Shown here one piece after another: positions 9,360 through 18,841 of a stretch of DNA of 64,000 bases (the first letter of the stretch is position 1; each line of letters starts with the position of its first letter). Both the position numbers and the translations under genes were made by a program. The notes under the pieces are model-generated. The model saw only the letters and a list, made by a program, of their open reading frames with translations, did no database searches and was not told the origin of the DNA. The DNA comes from ZC4RG30 sp046347045 (GTDB lineage: Bacteria > Pseudomonadota > Gammaproteobacteria > Steroidobacterales > Steroidobacteraceae): positions 100,728 to 164,727 of the forward strand of contig JAXMGX010000010.1 in NCBI GenBank assembly GCA_046347045.1, written 5' to 3'.

Positions 9360-10994
9360 CTAGCCGATCCGGAACAGCGGCAGCGCCTTGGCGAGCGTGG
9401 TCCACACGCCCCAGGCCATCGGGATGCCCACGGCCAGCCAGGCCAGCGCCACCTTCACCCCGCCGCTGCCCGCACTGCCGGCGCGGGCCGCGACGCCTGC
9501 GCCTGCGGTCGCGATCTCATGCGCCTTGGCGCGTTCGGCCGCCAGTTCCGCATCGCTCATGAAGTGCTTCTCCGCCACGGGCCTGACCAGCAGATTGCAC
9601 AGCAACCCCAGCACCAGGAATGCGGCCAGGATGTACATGGTCATGTTGTAGGCCTGCGCCGCGGGCAGGCCCCGATCGAGCTGGTACTGGCGGATGTAGT
9701 TCACCACCACCGGCCCCAGCACGCCCGCCGCCGACCACGCCGTGAGCAGCCTGCCGTGGATGGCGCCCACATGCTGCGTGCCGAAGAGATCCGCAAGATA
9801 GGCCGGTATCGTCGAGAAACCGCCGCCGTACATCGAGATGGCGATGCAGAAGAACGCGGCGAACAATGCCACCTGCCCCGCGCCGCCGGCCCAGGGTGCG
9901 CTGCCGTACAGTGCGATGCCCAGCACGAAGAACACGAAGTAGGTGGATTTGCGGCCGATGACATCGGAGAACGATGCCCAGAAGATCCGTCCGAAGATGT
10001 TGAACAAGGACAGCAGGCCGAGGAATGCCGCGCCGATGGTGGCCACCTGCGCGCGCTGGTCCGTGGCCAGTTGCGACAGTGCGCCGCCGGCGCCCAGCAA
10101 GCGGCCGCCAAACACTTCCTGCAGCATCGGTGAGGCCATGCCCAGCACGCCGATGCCGGCGCTGACGTTCAGGCACAGCACCGCCCACAGCAGCCAGAAC
10201 TGCGGAATGCCGAAGACGCGGTCCACGTTCACATGCCGCGTGGTTTTCAGCTTTGCCGCCGTGGGCGTTGGCGGTGTCCAGCCTGCCGGCGCCCAACCCG
10301 CGGGCGGCACGCGATAGCCGAAGGCGCCCAGCAGCATCGCGATGAGGTACAGCAGCGCCATGGTCACGAGCGTCGGCGCCACGCCCACGCTGCCCGCCGT
10401 GGCGAAGTGCTGCATCAGCCGGTCGGCCAGCGGCGAACCGATCATCGCGCCGCCGCCGAAACCCATGATGGCAAGGCCGGTGGCCATGCCGCGTCGATCG
10501 GGAAACCACTTGATCAGCGTGGACACGGGCGAGATGTAGCCCAGGCCGAGGCCGAAGCCGCCGATCACGCCGCAGCCCAGCCACAGCAGCCAGAGCTGGT
10601 GCAGATGCACGCCCAGCGCGCCCAGCAGCAATCCGCCCGACCAGCACAGCGCGGCCACCACGCCGGCCTTGCGCGGGCCCGCGGTCTCCAGCCAGTGGCC
10701 GAACAGCGCGGCGGCCGATCCCAGCACCACGAAGAACAGCGTATAGGTCCACCCCAGCATGGGCTGCGGCCAGTCGCAGGTGGTGGTGAAGAGGTAGGTG
10801 AACACCGACGTGTCGGGCGAGCAGGCCGCGGGCCTGGTTACACCCAGTGAACGCGACAGCGGCAGCCAGAACACACTGAAGCCGTAGGCCATGCCGATGC
10901 ACAGGTGAATGGCCAGCGCGGCGGGCGGAATCAGCCAGCGGTTGAAACCCGGGCCGGCAATGATGCGGTCACGACCCAGCCATCGATCGAGCAT
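9360..10994 (-). CDS. OFA family major facilitator (oxalate/formate antiporter type)
   Basis: A 544-residue, 12-helix MFS carrier of the OFA family (OxlT/YhjX-like monocarboxylate or dicarboxylate transporters). The N-terminal half shows the family pattern AYGFSVFWLPLSRSLGVT and GLGLGYISPVSTLIKWFPDRRGMATGLAIMGFGGG (split here by family spacing), the C-terminal half FNIFGRIFWASFSDVIGRK. A long hydrophilic loop separates the halves at about residues 230-260. The C-terminal region after the last family helix is Ala/Gly-rich and ends with an extra hydrophobic segment. Oxalate, formate or pyruvate-like acids are possible substrates. Confidence 0.88.
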   Translation of the reverse strand: MLDRWLGRDRIIAGPGFNRWLIPPAALAIHLCIGMAYGFSVFWLPLSRSLGVTRPAACSPDTSVFTYLFTTTCDWPQPMLGWTYTLFFVVLGSAAALFGHWLETAGPRKAGVVAALCWSGGLLLGALGVHLHQLWLLWLGCGVIGGFGLGLGYISPVSTLIKWFPDRRGMATGLAIMGFGGGAMIGSPLADRLMQHFATAGSVGVAPTLVTMALLYLIAMLLGAFGYRVPPAGWAPAGWTPPTPTAAKLKTTRHVNVDRVFGIPQFWLLWAVLCLNVSAGIGVLGMASPMLQEVFGGRLLGAGGALSQLATDQRAQVATIGAAFLGLLSLFNIFGRIFWASFSDVIGRKSTYFVFFVLGIALYGSAPWAGGAGQVALFAAFFCIAISMYGGGFSTIPAYLADLFGTQHVGAIHGRLLTAWSAAGVLGPVVVNYIRQYQLDRGLPAAQAYNMTMYILAAFLVLGLLCNLLVRPVAEKHFMSDAELAAERAKAHEIATAGAGVAARAGSAGSGGVKVALAWLAVGIPMAWGVWTTLAKALPLFRIG

Positions 10995-11051
10995 TTTGCG
11001 TCCCCCTGCGCGAAGCCTTATGGTTCACGCCCGTATTTGTCGCGCCAGTAT

Positions 11052-11375
11052 ATGAAGCCCACCCACACCTTTCGCGGCGTCGTCGTGTCGAAGCCGGTGA
11101 AGCAGCCCGCACCGAAGCCCGCAGGCCCTCCCGGACAGGCCAGGGTACGGGTGGCGCGCGAGGTGGCCGGCCGGGGCGGCAAGGGCGTGACGGTGATCAC
11201 CGGGCTGCCGCTGGGCGGCGAGGCACTGGAGGCGCTGGCGAAGGAGCTGAAGCGCGCCTGCGGGGCCGGCGGCGCGGCCCGCGACGGCCGGATCGAGATC
11301 CAGGGCGAGCATCGCGACCGGCTGGTGGCGGAGCTGGTGAAGCTGGGCTACGACGCCAAACGCGCCGGGGGTTAG
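11052..11375 (+). CDS. SUI1/eIF1-like translation factor (YciH family)
   Basis: A 107-residue homologue of the SUI1 fold, found in archaeal and eukaryotic initiation factor 1 and in bacterial YciH. The core reads RVAREVAGRGGKGVTVITGLPL, then ALAKELKRACGAGGAARDG and IEIQGEHRDRLVAELVKLGY, matching the family's RNA-binding surface. The N-terminal ~30 residues are basic and proline-rich. I start at ATG 11052; an open frame continues upstream but would run antisense over the OFA transporter start. The bacterial role is thought to be tuning of initiation fidelity. Confidence 0.9.
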   Translation: MKPTHTFRGVVVSKPVKQPAPKPAGPPGQARVRVAREVAGRGGKGVTVITGLPLGGEALEALAKELKRACGAGGAARDGRIEIQGEHRDRLVAELVKLGYDAKRAGG

Positions 11376-11397
11376 AATCGACGGTGAGGTGAGCATC

Positions 11398-11700
11398 ATG
11401 AAATACCGCAACTCACTCATTGCCGGCATGGCTGCGCTGTTCATGGCGGCGGGCGTCGCCAGCGCCGATGACGCGGCCGCACCAGCGGCCAAGCCCGCCA
11501 AGGAAGACACCAAGAAGCCGGCGTCGCAGGCACCCCAGTGCACGCAGGCGCCCGGTTCGCATATCCGGCTGGCCAAGCCTGCGGATTGTGCGAAGGTGGC
11601 CCGCGGACCGTACCGCAGCTATTCCAAGGAAGACCTGGAACGCACCGGCGAGACCGACATGTCGGAGGCGCTGCGCAAGCTGGATCCGTCGTTCCGCTAG
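11398..11700 (+). CDS. Small exported protein of unknown function
   Basis: A 100-residue protein with a signal peptide (about residues 1-23, cleavage near GVASA-DD), a Lys/Ala/Pro-rich linker, and a C-terminal half with two cysteines (APQCTQAPGSHIR and PADCAKV). The end, SYSKEDLERTGETDMSEALR, resembles the first helix region of TonB-receptor plug domains, but no barrel follows. The ATG at 11398 has GAGGTGA seven bases upstream, so it is preferred over the GTG at 11389. Its stop overlaps the convergent copper-chaperone stop. No function is assigned. Confidence 0.75.
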   Translation: MKYRNSLIAGMAALFMAAGVASADDAAAPAAKPAKEDTKKPASQAPQCTQAPGSHIRLAKPADCAKVARGPYRSYSKEDLERTGETDMSEALRKLDPSFR

Positions 11701-12176
11701 CGCGGATGCTTCGCCACTGCTGCTTCAGGCACCAGCGGCCTGACTTCCAGCATCACCGTCACTTCTTTTTCATCTTCGAACAGCAGCGACAGCGGCACCT
11801 TCGTACCCGCAACGAAGGGCGCCTTGATGTCCATGAACATCACATGGAAGCCGTTGGGGTCGAAGCGCAGGGTCTCGCCGGCCCGCAGCGTGAACTCGCC
11901 CATGGGCCACATGCGCGCCACGCCGTTGTTGTCGATGCTGCTGCGGTGGATCATCACCCGATCGCTCACCGGCGAGACGATGCGCAACAGGCTGCGCGAT
12001 TCGCCGCCGGTGTTGGTGAGCACCAGGTAACCCACCGCGGTGGTGGCGCGCGGCGGTGTGGCGCGCGACCAGCCATCGGCCGCCACGATGTCGGCGCGTA
12101 CCGGCGGCGCGGCCAGCAGGACCAGGGCAAGAAAACCGGCGCAGTGGCGGCGCAGCAGGGGAATCGGGTGCTTCAT
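11697..12176 (-). CDS. Periplasmic copper chaperone PCu(A)C
   Basis: A 159-residue exported protein of the PCu(A)C family (DUF461), which binds Cu(I) in the periplasm and helps build the Cu-A centre of cytochrome c oxidase. The signal peptide covers about residues 1-28. The ligands of the H-M-H-M motif are visible: H77 and M89 in VMIHRSSIDNNGVARMWPM, and H111 and M113 in GFHVMFMD, with the expected 21-residue gap. An open frame continues far upstream, but that part is antisense to yheS. Stops overlap convergently with the small exported protein gene. Confidence 0.92.
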   Translation of the reverse strand: MKHPIPLLRRHCAGFLALVLLAAPPVRADIVAADGWSRATPPRATTAVGYLVLTNTGGESRSLLRIVSPVSDRVMIHRSSIDNNGVARMWPMGEFTLRAGETLRFDPNGFHVMFMDIKAPFVAGTKVPLSLLFEDEKEVTVMLEVRPLVPEAAVAKHPR

Positions 12177-12269
12177 GCCCGCCGATTCTACGCGCCGCTT
12201 GCACCGGTGGCATGGCTTGCCTAACCTGCCCGCCCCTTCGCCTGCCGATTCCGCGCCGAAACACCCGCC

Positions 12270-14189
<1,920 letters not shown>

Positions 14190-14205
14190 ACGCACGACGA
14201 CAATC

Positions 14206-14236
14206 CAGCCATGGCGCGCCGGCGCCATGCAGGCTG
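14206..14236. terminator. Inverted repeat between convergent yheS and ribA, possible bidirectional terminator
   Basis: CATGGCGC (14210-14217) and GCGCCATG (14222-14229) form a perfect 8-bp stem with a four-base loop, extended by AGCC/GGCT arms with a small bulge. It sits exactly between the two convergent stops. No T-run follows on either strand, so it may work with Rho or simply protect 3' ends. Confidence 0.45.
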
Positions 14237-14246
14237 AAGACGCTCG

Positions 14247-15383
14247 TCAGTCGTCGCCCGGAATGATATGTCCGGCGCGGTCGCGCTTGGTGCGGATGTA
14301 ACGCTCATTGTGCGCGTTCGGCGGCGCCAGCAGCGATTCCATTGCCACCACGTCGATGCCGCGCGCGCGCAGCTCGCGCAGCTTGTGCGGGCTGTTGCTG
14401 AGCAGGCGGATGCGCGTGAAGCCGAGCTGCCGCAGCATGGCCGCCGCGATGGCGTAGCTGCGCTCGTCGGCGCTGAATCCCAGATGCCGGTCGGCGTCCA
14501 GCGTGTCGAGGCCGGCATCCTGGAGCTGGTAGGCACGCAGCTTGTTGGCAAGGCCGATACCGCGGCCCTCCTGCGCCAGGTACAGCAGCACACCGCCGCC
14601 GGCGTCATGCAACCGCTTCACCGCCGTCTGGAGCTGCTCGCCGCAGTCGCAGCGCAGGCTGCCCAGCAGATCGCCCGTGAAGCAGGAGGAATGCGCGCGC
14701 ACCGGCACCACGCCCACCGGATCGGGGCGGCCCACGATCACGGCCACATGCTCGCTGGCATCGCGGCGGTCGCGGAACAGCACCAGGCGGCTGTCCTCGC
14801 CTTCACGCAGCGGCACGCGCGCCTCGCTGATGCGCAGCAGGTCGTCCTCGCGCGGCTGCGCGTGGCGTTCCACATCGTCAGTGCCCACGACCAGCACATT
14901 CGCGGGCACCGGCCCCGTCTGCACCGGCGACACCAGCAATGCGGGCAGCAGTTGCGCGCCCTTGGCCAGGTGCACGGCGGCCACGCTCAGCGCATCGCCA
15001 CAGGAGGCCTGCTGAACCGCACCACCCAGTGCCTTGCGCCAGCCATCGGCCTCCCAGTGGTGACCGAGCTCGCGCACCTGTGCGGAGGTGAGGCCCGCGG
15101 GCAGCGCAAGCAGCAGCACCTCGTCGGCTTCGCAGGGCACCTGCAGCGCGGCGGCACGCGCGCCGGTGACGACCAGCGCGGCATCGGCGCGCAATATGTA
15201 ATCGACCAGGTCCGCGTCAGCGGTTTCCAGCGGCACCACCAGGCGCCAGCCCCGCGCATCGCGCACGGCGATGCCGCGACCGCGCCGCAGCTCGCCCAGC
15301 GCGCGATCCACCGCGATGAGCGCGGCATCGCCCTGCGGCGGCGCGGCGGCGCGTGGAACGGCCTGCAGAAGGGGTTCGGACAT
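14247..15383 (-). CDS. ribA: GTP cyclohydrolase II (RibA) with degenerate RibB-like N-terminal domain
   Basis: Converts GTP to 2,5-diamino-6-ribosylamino-pyrimidinone phosphate, the first step of riboflavin synthesis. The C-terminal ~200 residues carry the enzyme: the zinc site is the C-x10-C-x-C in CFTGDLLGSLRCDC, followed by YLAQEGRGIGLANKLRAYQ and GLDTLDADRHLGF. The N-terminal ~170 residues align in outline with DHBP synthase, but the acidic metal and substrate motifs of RibB are not recognisable, so it is probably monofunctional. A ribB gene should exist elsewhere. No FMN riboswitch is seen upstream, but the region there is structured. Confidence 0.9.
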   Translation of the reverse strand: MSEPLLQAVPRAAAPPQGDAALIAVDRALGELRRGRGIAVRDARGWRLVVPLETADADLVDYILRADAALVVTGARAAALQVPCEADEVLLLALPAGLTSAQVRELGHHWEADGWRKALGGAVQQASCGDALSVAAVHLAKGAQLLPALLVSPVQTGPVPANVLVVGTDDVERHAQPREDDLLRISEARVPLREGEDSRLVLFRDRRDASEHVAVIVGRPDPVGVVPVRAHSSCFTGDLLGSLRCDCGEQLQTAVKRLHDAGGGVLLYLAQEGRGIGLANKLRAYQLQDAGLDTLDADRHLGFSADERSYAIAAAMLRQLGFTRIRLLSNSPHKLRELRARGIDVVAMESLLAPPNAHNERYIRTKRDRAGHIIPGDD

Positions 15384-15619
15384 GGATCAAGGGTACTCCA
15401 GCCACCCCCTGAAAAGCGAAAGCCCCACAACAATGTGTGGGGCCTTCATTCGACCGGAAACCGCTTACCTGCCTTGAAAAACGGGCAGACCCTCGAGGGC
15501 GGGTGAGCACCGCACCGGTCAGTGCTCGGAGAAACGTATCGGCACGGTTCGAATGCTAGTTGAACGTGCATGAACGAACCGTGAACGGCTTCCCGTCCAC
15601 CCTCGGGTACGGGTTTCGC
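15384..15619 (-). promoter_or_regulatory. Structured intergenic region upstream of ribA
   Basis: No gene is seen in these 236 bases. Several inverted repeats are. GCCCCACA (15422-15429) pairs with TGTGGGGC (15436-15443) around a six-base loop. GAGCAC pairs with GTGCTC in 15507-15530. CACGGTTCG (15543-15551) pairs perfectly with CGAACCGTG (15575-15583). Read on the minus strand, they lie between the end of the DUF4159 gene and the ribA start, so they could be the terminator of the former, a leader of the latter, or a separate small RNA. The conserved FMN-riboswitch boxes are absent. Confidence 0.45.
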
Positions 15620-16420
15620 CTAGTGCGTCATCGCGTACACGATGTAGTTGATGCCGAAGCGGTAGCCCTGTGCCGTCATCGGCTCCGGATAGTCCGGTGT
15701 ATTGGCCTCTTCCCAGGAATCACCCACATCCTGGTTGTAGTTGGCCCCCACCATCAGCCGGCCGCGATCATCGTAGATGCCCAGCCAGCGCGGTGGTGGC
15801 AGGTCGCTCACCCGACCGAAGCCCCGCAGATGGCGCAGCCCGGGAATCTGCAGCGCCTCGTTGATGCTGAACACCACATGCAGCACGGCGTCCTCGCCAT
15901 GCAGGTCGACGATGGAACGGTCCGGGAACACACGCGCCATGGTGGCGCTGAAGGCCTCAAGCTCGCCCTCGCCCCAGAAGTCGTCGGCCATCAGGAAGCC
16001 GCCGCGCAGCAGATATTCGCGCAGTCGCGCCACTTCCTCGTCGCTCAGGTCCCAGTAGCCGGCCTGCGTGACATACAGCCAGGGAAAATCGAACAGGTTC
16101 TCATCGGTGAGCCGCACCGTCACCGACTCGCCGGTGTCGACGCGTGTGATGCGCTTCAGGTTCTGCGTGAAGTGCTCCTCGGCCTCGGGCCAGTCCTGCT
16201 GCCACCAGCCGCGTCCGAACCCGCCACGCCCGAAGCCGCGGGCGCCGGAGTAATCCAGGTAGACCATGCGGGCGAACTGGAACTCGTGAGTGCCGGCCAC
16301 CTGCCCTGCGGCACCGGTGGCCGACGCATCGCCGGTCAGGCGCGCATCATCGCCGGCCGCGAAAGCCAGCGTCGAAGCCATCAACAGCAGTGTTGCCGCG
16401 CGCACAACCGGATTCATCAC
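15620..16420 (-). CDS. Exported DUF4159 domain protein
   Basis: A 266-residue protein with a signal peptide (about residues 1-22) and a DUF4159 domain covering most of the rest: FQFARMVYLDYSG near the start, FPWLYVTQAGYWDLSDEE and LREYLLRGGFLMADDFWGE in the middle, and a C-terminus ending in NYIVYAMTH. The domain resembles ThuA/glutamine-amidotransferase-like folds and often appears beside MoxR-type gene sets, but none is here. A Gly/Arg/Phe-rich patch at about residues 60-72 is unusual. It lies 9 bases downstream of the c-di-GMP protein gene and may be co-transcribed. Function unknown. Confidence 0.85.
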   Translation of the reverse strand: MMNPVVRAATLLLMASTLAFAAGDDARLTGDASATGAAGQVAGTHEFQFARMVYLDYSGARGFGRGGFGRGWWQQDWPEAEEHFTQNLKRITRVDTGESVTVRLTDENLFDFPWLYVTQAGYWDLSDEEVARLREYLLRGGFLMADDFWGEGELEAFSATMARVFPDRSIVDLHGEDAVLHVVFSINEALQIPGLRHLRGFGRVSDLPPPRWLGIYDDRGRLMVGANYNQDVGDSWEEANTPDYPEPMTAQGYRFGINYIVYAMTH

Positions 16421-16429
16421 GGGTTCGAT

Positions 16430-18754
16430 TCACAGGCTGCCCGATGCCAGCATACGCGCGAATTCCGCGGCGGGCACCGCCGCGCTGTGCAGGTAACCCT
16501 GCGACTGATGGCAGCCGAGCTGCGCCAGCATCTGAAGCTGTGCGGCGGTCTCCACACCCTCGGCAACTGTGGTCATGCCGAAGGTGCCGGCCAGCGCGAT
16601 GATGGTGCGCACCACGCTGCCGCCGGGGCCTGCCCCGACGAGCTGCCCGATGAAGTGCCGGTCGATCTTCAATGTGTCGATGGGCAGCAGCGCCAGGCGG
16701 CTGAGCGAGGAATACCCAGTGCCGAAATCATCGATGGCGATGCGCACGCCCTTCTCGTGCAACTGCTTCAGCATGTCGACTTCCGAGGCCGAATCCTCGT
16801 GCAGCACGCCCTCGGTGATCTCGATGTCGAGGCCGAAGGCGGGCGTGGCCCAGGATTCCAACAGCTGCAGGAATTCCTTCGCGAACTCGGGATAGCGCAG
16901 CTGCGCCGGTGCGATGTTCACGGCCACGCGCACCGGCGGCAGACCGGCCGCCTGCCATTGGCTGCAGTCGGCCGCGGCCTGGCGCACCACCCAGTCGCCC
17001 ACCTGCACCACCATGCCGGTGGCTTCGAGCAGCGGCAGGAACATGCCCGGCATCACCAGACCATCCTCGGGACTGCGCCAGCGCAGCAGCGCCTCGGCAC
17101 CGACGATGCGTCGCGTCTGCACGTCGATCTTGGGCTGGTAATGCAGCTCGAACTGCCGTCGCTCCAGTGCGAACCGCAGCCGGTGTTCCAGCGCCAGACG
17201 CCCGACGCTCTGCGAACGCACCGTGGCATCGTAGTGCACGTGCTGTTCACCGGTGGAACGCGCATGCCGCAGCGCCGCCTCGGCCTCCTGCACCAGCGTG
17301 GCCCCGTCGCGGTTGTCGTCCGGATACAGCGCGAAGCCGATGCGCACCACCACGGGTATCGACTGGCCATCGATGACCACGGGCTCGGCGAAGAGCTGCA
17401 TGATCTCGCGATACAACTGCGAGTGAATCTGCGCCAGCGACTGATCCGGCTGCGGCCGCACCAGTGCGAAGGTGCCGCCGCCGAAATGGCCGATCTGGTC
17501 GTTGCGCGCCACGAAGCGGCGCAGCCGCTCGGCCACCTTCTGCAGCAGCAGGTCGCCCGACTGCCAGCCTATCGAAGCGTTGATGATGGACAGCCGCTCC
17601 ACGTCCAGCGCGATCACCGCATGACAATCGTCCCTGCCGGAGGGACTTGCGATCAGCCGCTGCACGCGCTCGGAGAACAGCGGCCGCTTTGCAAGGCCGG
17701 TGTTCGGATCGAAGTGCGACAGGAAGCGCGCCTTGGTGTCGCGCTGCAGGTACTTGAGGCCGAACGACAGGCTGCCGGCCACTTCGCGCAGCATGCCCAG
17801 CTCTTCATCGCCCACCACTTCGGAGTCGCGCGCCGCCAGCACCAGAAGACCCACGGTGACGCCATCGACCACCAGCGGCAGCGCCACCACCGAGCGCACG
17901 CCGGCATTGACCATCAGCGCATCCAGTGCGCCGGTGGAATGCATCGCCACCGTGTTGTTGCAGACGAACTCATGCCCGGTGGCGATGACGGTGCCGAGCA
18001 GACTGTCTTCGCGGGCGGTGGACGAGGCAATGTAGGCGCGCAGGTCGTCGGTCATCCGCGTGTCGTCGCCGGCCCAGGCCATGGGTTGCATCAGTCCGGC
18101 GCCCGCCACCTTGCCGACGGCGATGGCGGCGCTGTAGCCACCGGCGGAGGTTGCCAGCCGGCAGGTCTCGCGCATGACTTCGGTGCGGTCGCGGATGCGC
18201 AGCACCAGTGTGTTGACGCCGGAGAGCATGCGTAGCACGCGGTTCAGCCGCGCGATCTGCGCCTCCTGGCGCGCGCGTTCGGCGCGCGCGGCCGCATCGG
18301 CCAGCGCCCGCTGCACCGCCGGCGCCAGGCGTGCAAGGTTGTCCTTCAGTACATAATCGACCGCGCCGGAGTGCAGTGCATGGATGGCGCGTTCCTCGCC
18401 GATGGTGCCGGAGAGGAACAGGAAGGGAATCTGCGCCGCACGCGTGCGCGAGATCGCCAGCGCCTCCATGCCGTCGAACTGCGGCAGCGAGAAATCCGAG
18501 AGGATGACATCGGGCTGAAAGTCATCGAGAGCGGCGACGAGTTCGGGACCGGTCTGTACACGCAGCCACTCGCAGCGCAGTCCGACGCGCTTCAACTGGT
18601 ACATGGCGCGCTCGGCATCGACCTCGAGGTCTTCGATGATCAGCACGCGCACCGGTCTGGTTTCGGTATCCGTCGGCAATGCAAGCAATCCCGCGTTGCG
18701 CACCTTCCATGGAGCGGTTGAAACAGTTTCGCGGAATTTATCGTGGAATCGCAC
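16430..18754 (-). CDS. Receiver-GAF-GGDEF-EAL protein with degenerate GGDEF site
   Basis: A 774-residue cytoplasmic signalling protein. An N-terminal receiver (VRVLIIEDLEVDAERAMYQL; DVILSDFSLPQFDG) is followed by a GAF-like domain (about residues 190-340), a GGDEF-fold domain whose signature reads GGGTF, and an EAL domain with AEALLRW, EITEGVLHED, IDDFGTGYSSLSRL and AEGVET. The cyclase is therefore probably inactive and the protein a phosphodiesterase. The start is uncertain: GTG 18754 gives the longest frame but has no clear ribosome-binding site. It is divergent from a receiver-kinase gene across an interval holding a 10-bp palindrome, and that kinase may act with it. Confidence 0.88.
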   Translation of the reverse strand: MRFHDKFRETVSTAPWKVRNAGLLALPTDTETRPVRVLIIEDLEVDAERAMYQLKRVGLRCEWLRVQTGPELVAALDDFQPDVILSDFSLPQFDGMEALAISRTRAAQIPFLFLSGTIGEERAIHALHSGAVDYVLKDNLARLAPAVQRALADAAARAERARQEAQIARLNRVLRMLSGVNTLVLRIRDRTEVMRETCRLATSAGGYSAAIAVGKVAGAGLMQPMAWAGDDTRMTDDLRAYIASSTAREDSLLGTVIATGHEFVCNNTVAMHSTGALDALMVNAGVRSVVALPLVVDGVTVGLLVLAARDSEVVGDEELGMLREVAGSLSFGLKYLQRDTKARFLSHFDPNTGLAKRPLFSERVQRLIASPSGRDDCHAVIALDVERLSIINASIGWQSGDLLLQKVAERLRRFVARNDQIGHFGGGTFALVRPQPDQSLAQIHSQLYREIMQLFAEPVVIDGQSIPVVVRIGFALYPDDNRDGATLVQEAEAALRHARSTGEQHVHYDATVRSQSVGRLALEHRLRFALERRQFELHYQPKIDVQTRRIVGAEALLRWRSPEDGLVMPGMFLPLLEATGMVVQVGDWVVRQAAADCSQWQAAGLPPVRVAVNIAPAQLRYPEFAKEFLQLLESWATPAFGLDIEITEGVLHEDSASEVDMLKQLHEKGVRIAIDDFGTGYSSLSRLALLPIDTLKIDRHFIGQLVGAGPGGSVVRTIIALAGTFGMTTVAEGVETAAQLQMLAQLGCHQSQGYLHSAAVPAAEFARMLASGSL

Positions 18755-18786
18755 ACCGCGTCGCGGCGTCCGTCACATTGCGTTGT

Positions 18787-18814
18787 CAAGTCATCGACTG
18801 CAGGCGATGACTTG
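18787..18814. promoter_or_regulatory. Perfect 10-bp inverted repeat between divergent signalling genes
   Basis: CAAGTCATCG (18787-18796) and CGATGACTTG (18805-18814) are exact inverses with an eight-base spacer. The site lies 28 bases before the ATG of the receiver-kinase gene and 33 bases outside the other gene's putative start. Position and symmetry suggest an operator, though a hairpin in the 5' leader is also possible. Confidence 0.5.
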
Positions 18815-18841
18815 ATTTGCAGGCGTTGCTAAGGTGAACGC

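Noticed and set aside
15384..15619. FMN riboswitch, 6S RNA or SRP RNA
   Set aside because: None of the conserved boxes of these RNAs is present on either strand, although hairpins exist.
15560..18235. An 891-codon open frame on the plus strand antisense to the DUF4159 and c-di-GMP genes
   Set aside because: GC-rich codon bias leaves long antisense frames throughout the window. This one has no recognisable domain, while the minus-strand genes under it have clear ones. The same holds for 979-2364, 4587-6458, 6479-7906, 7957-9405 and similar frames.
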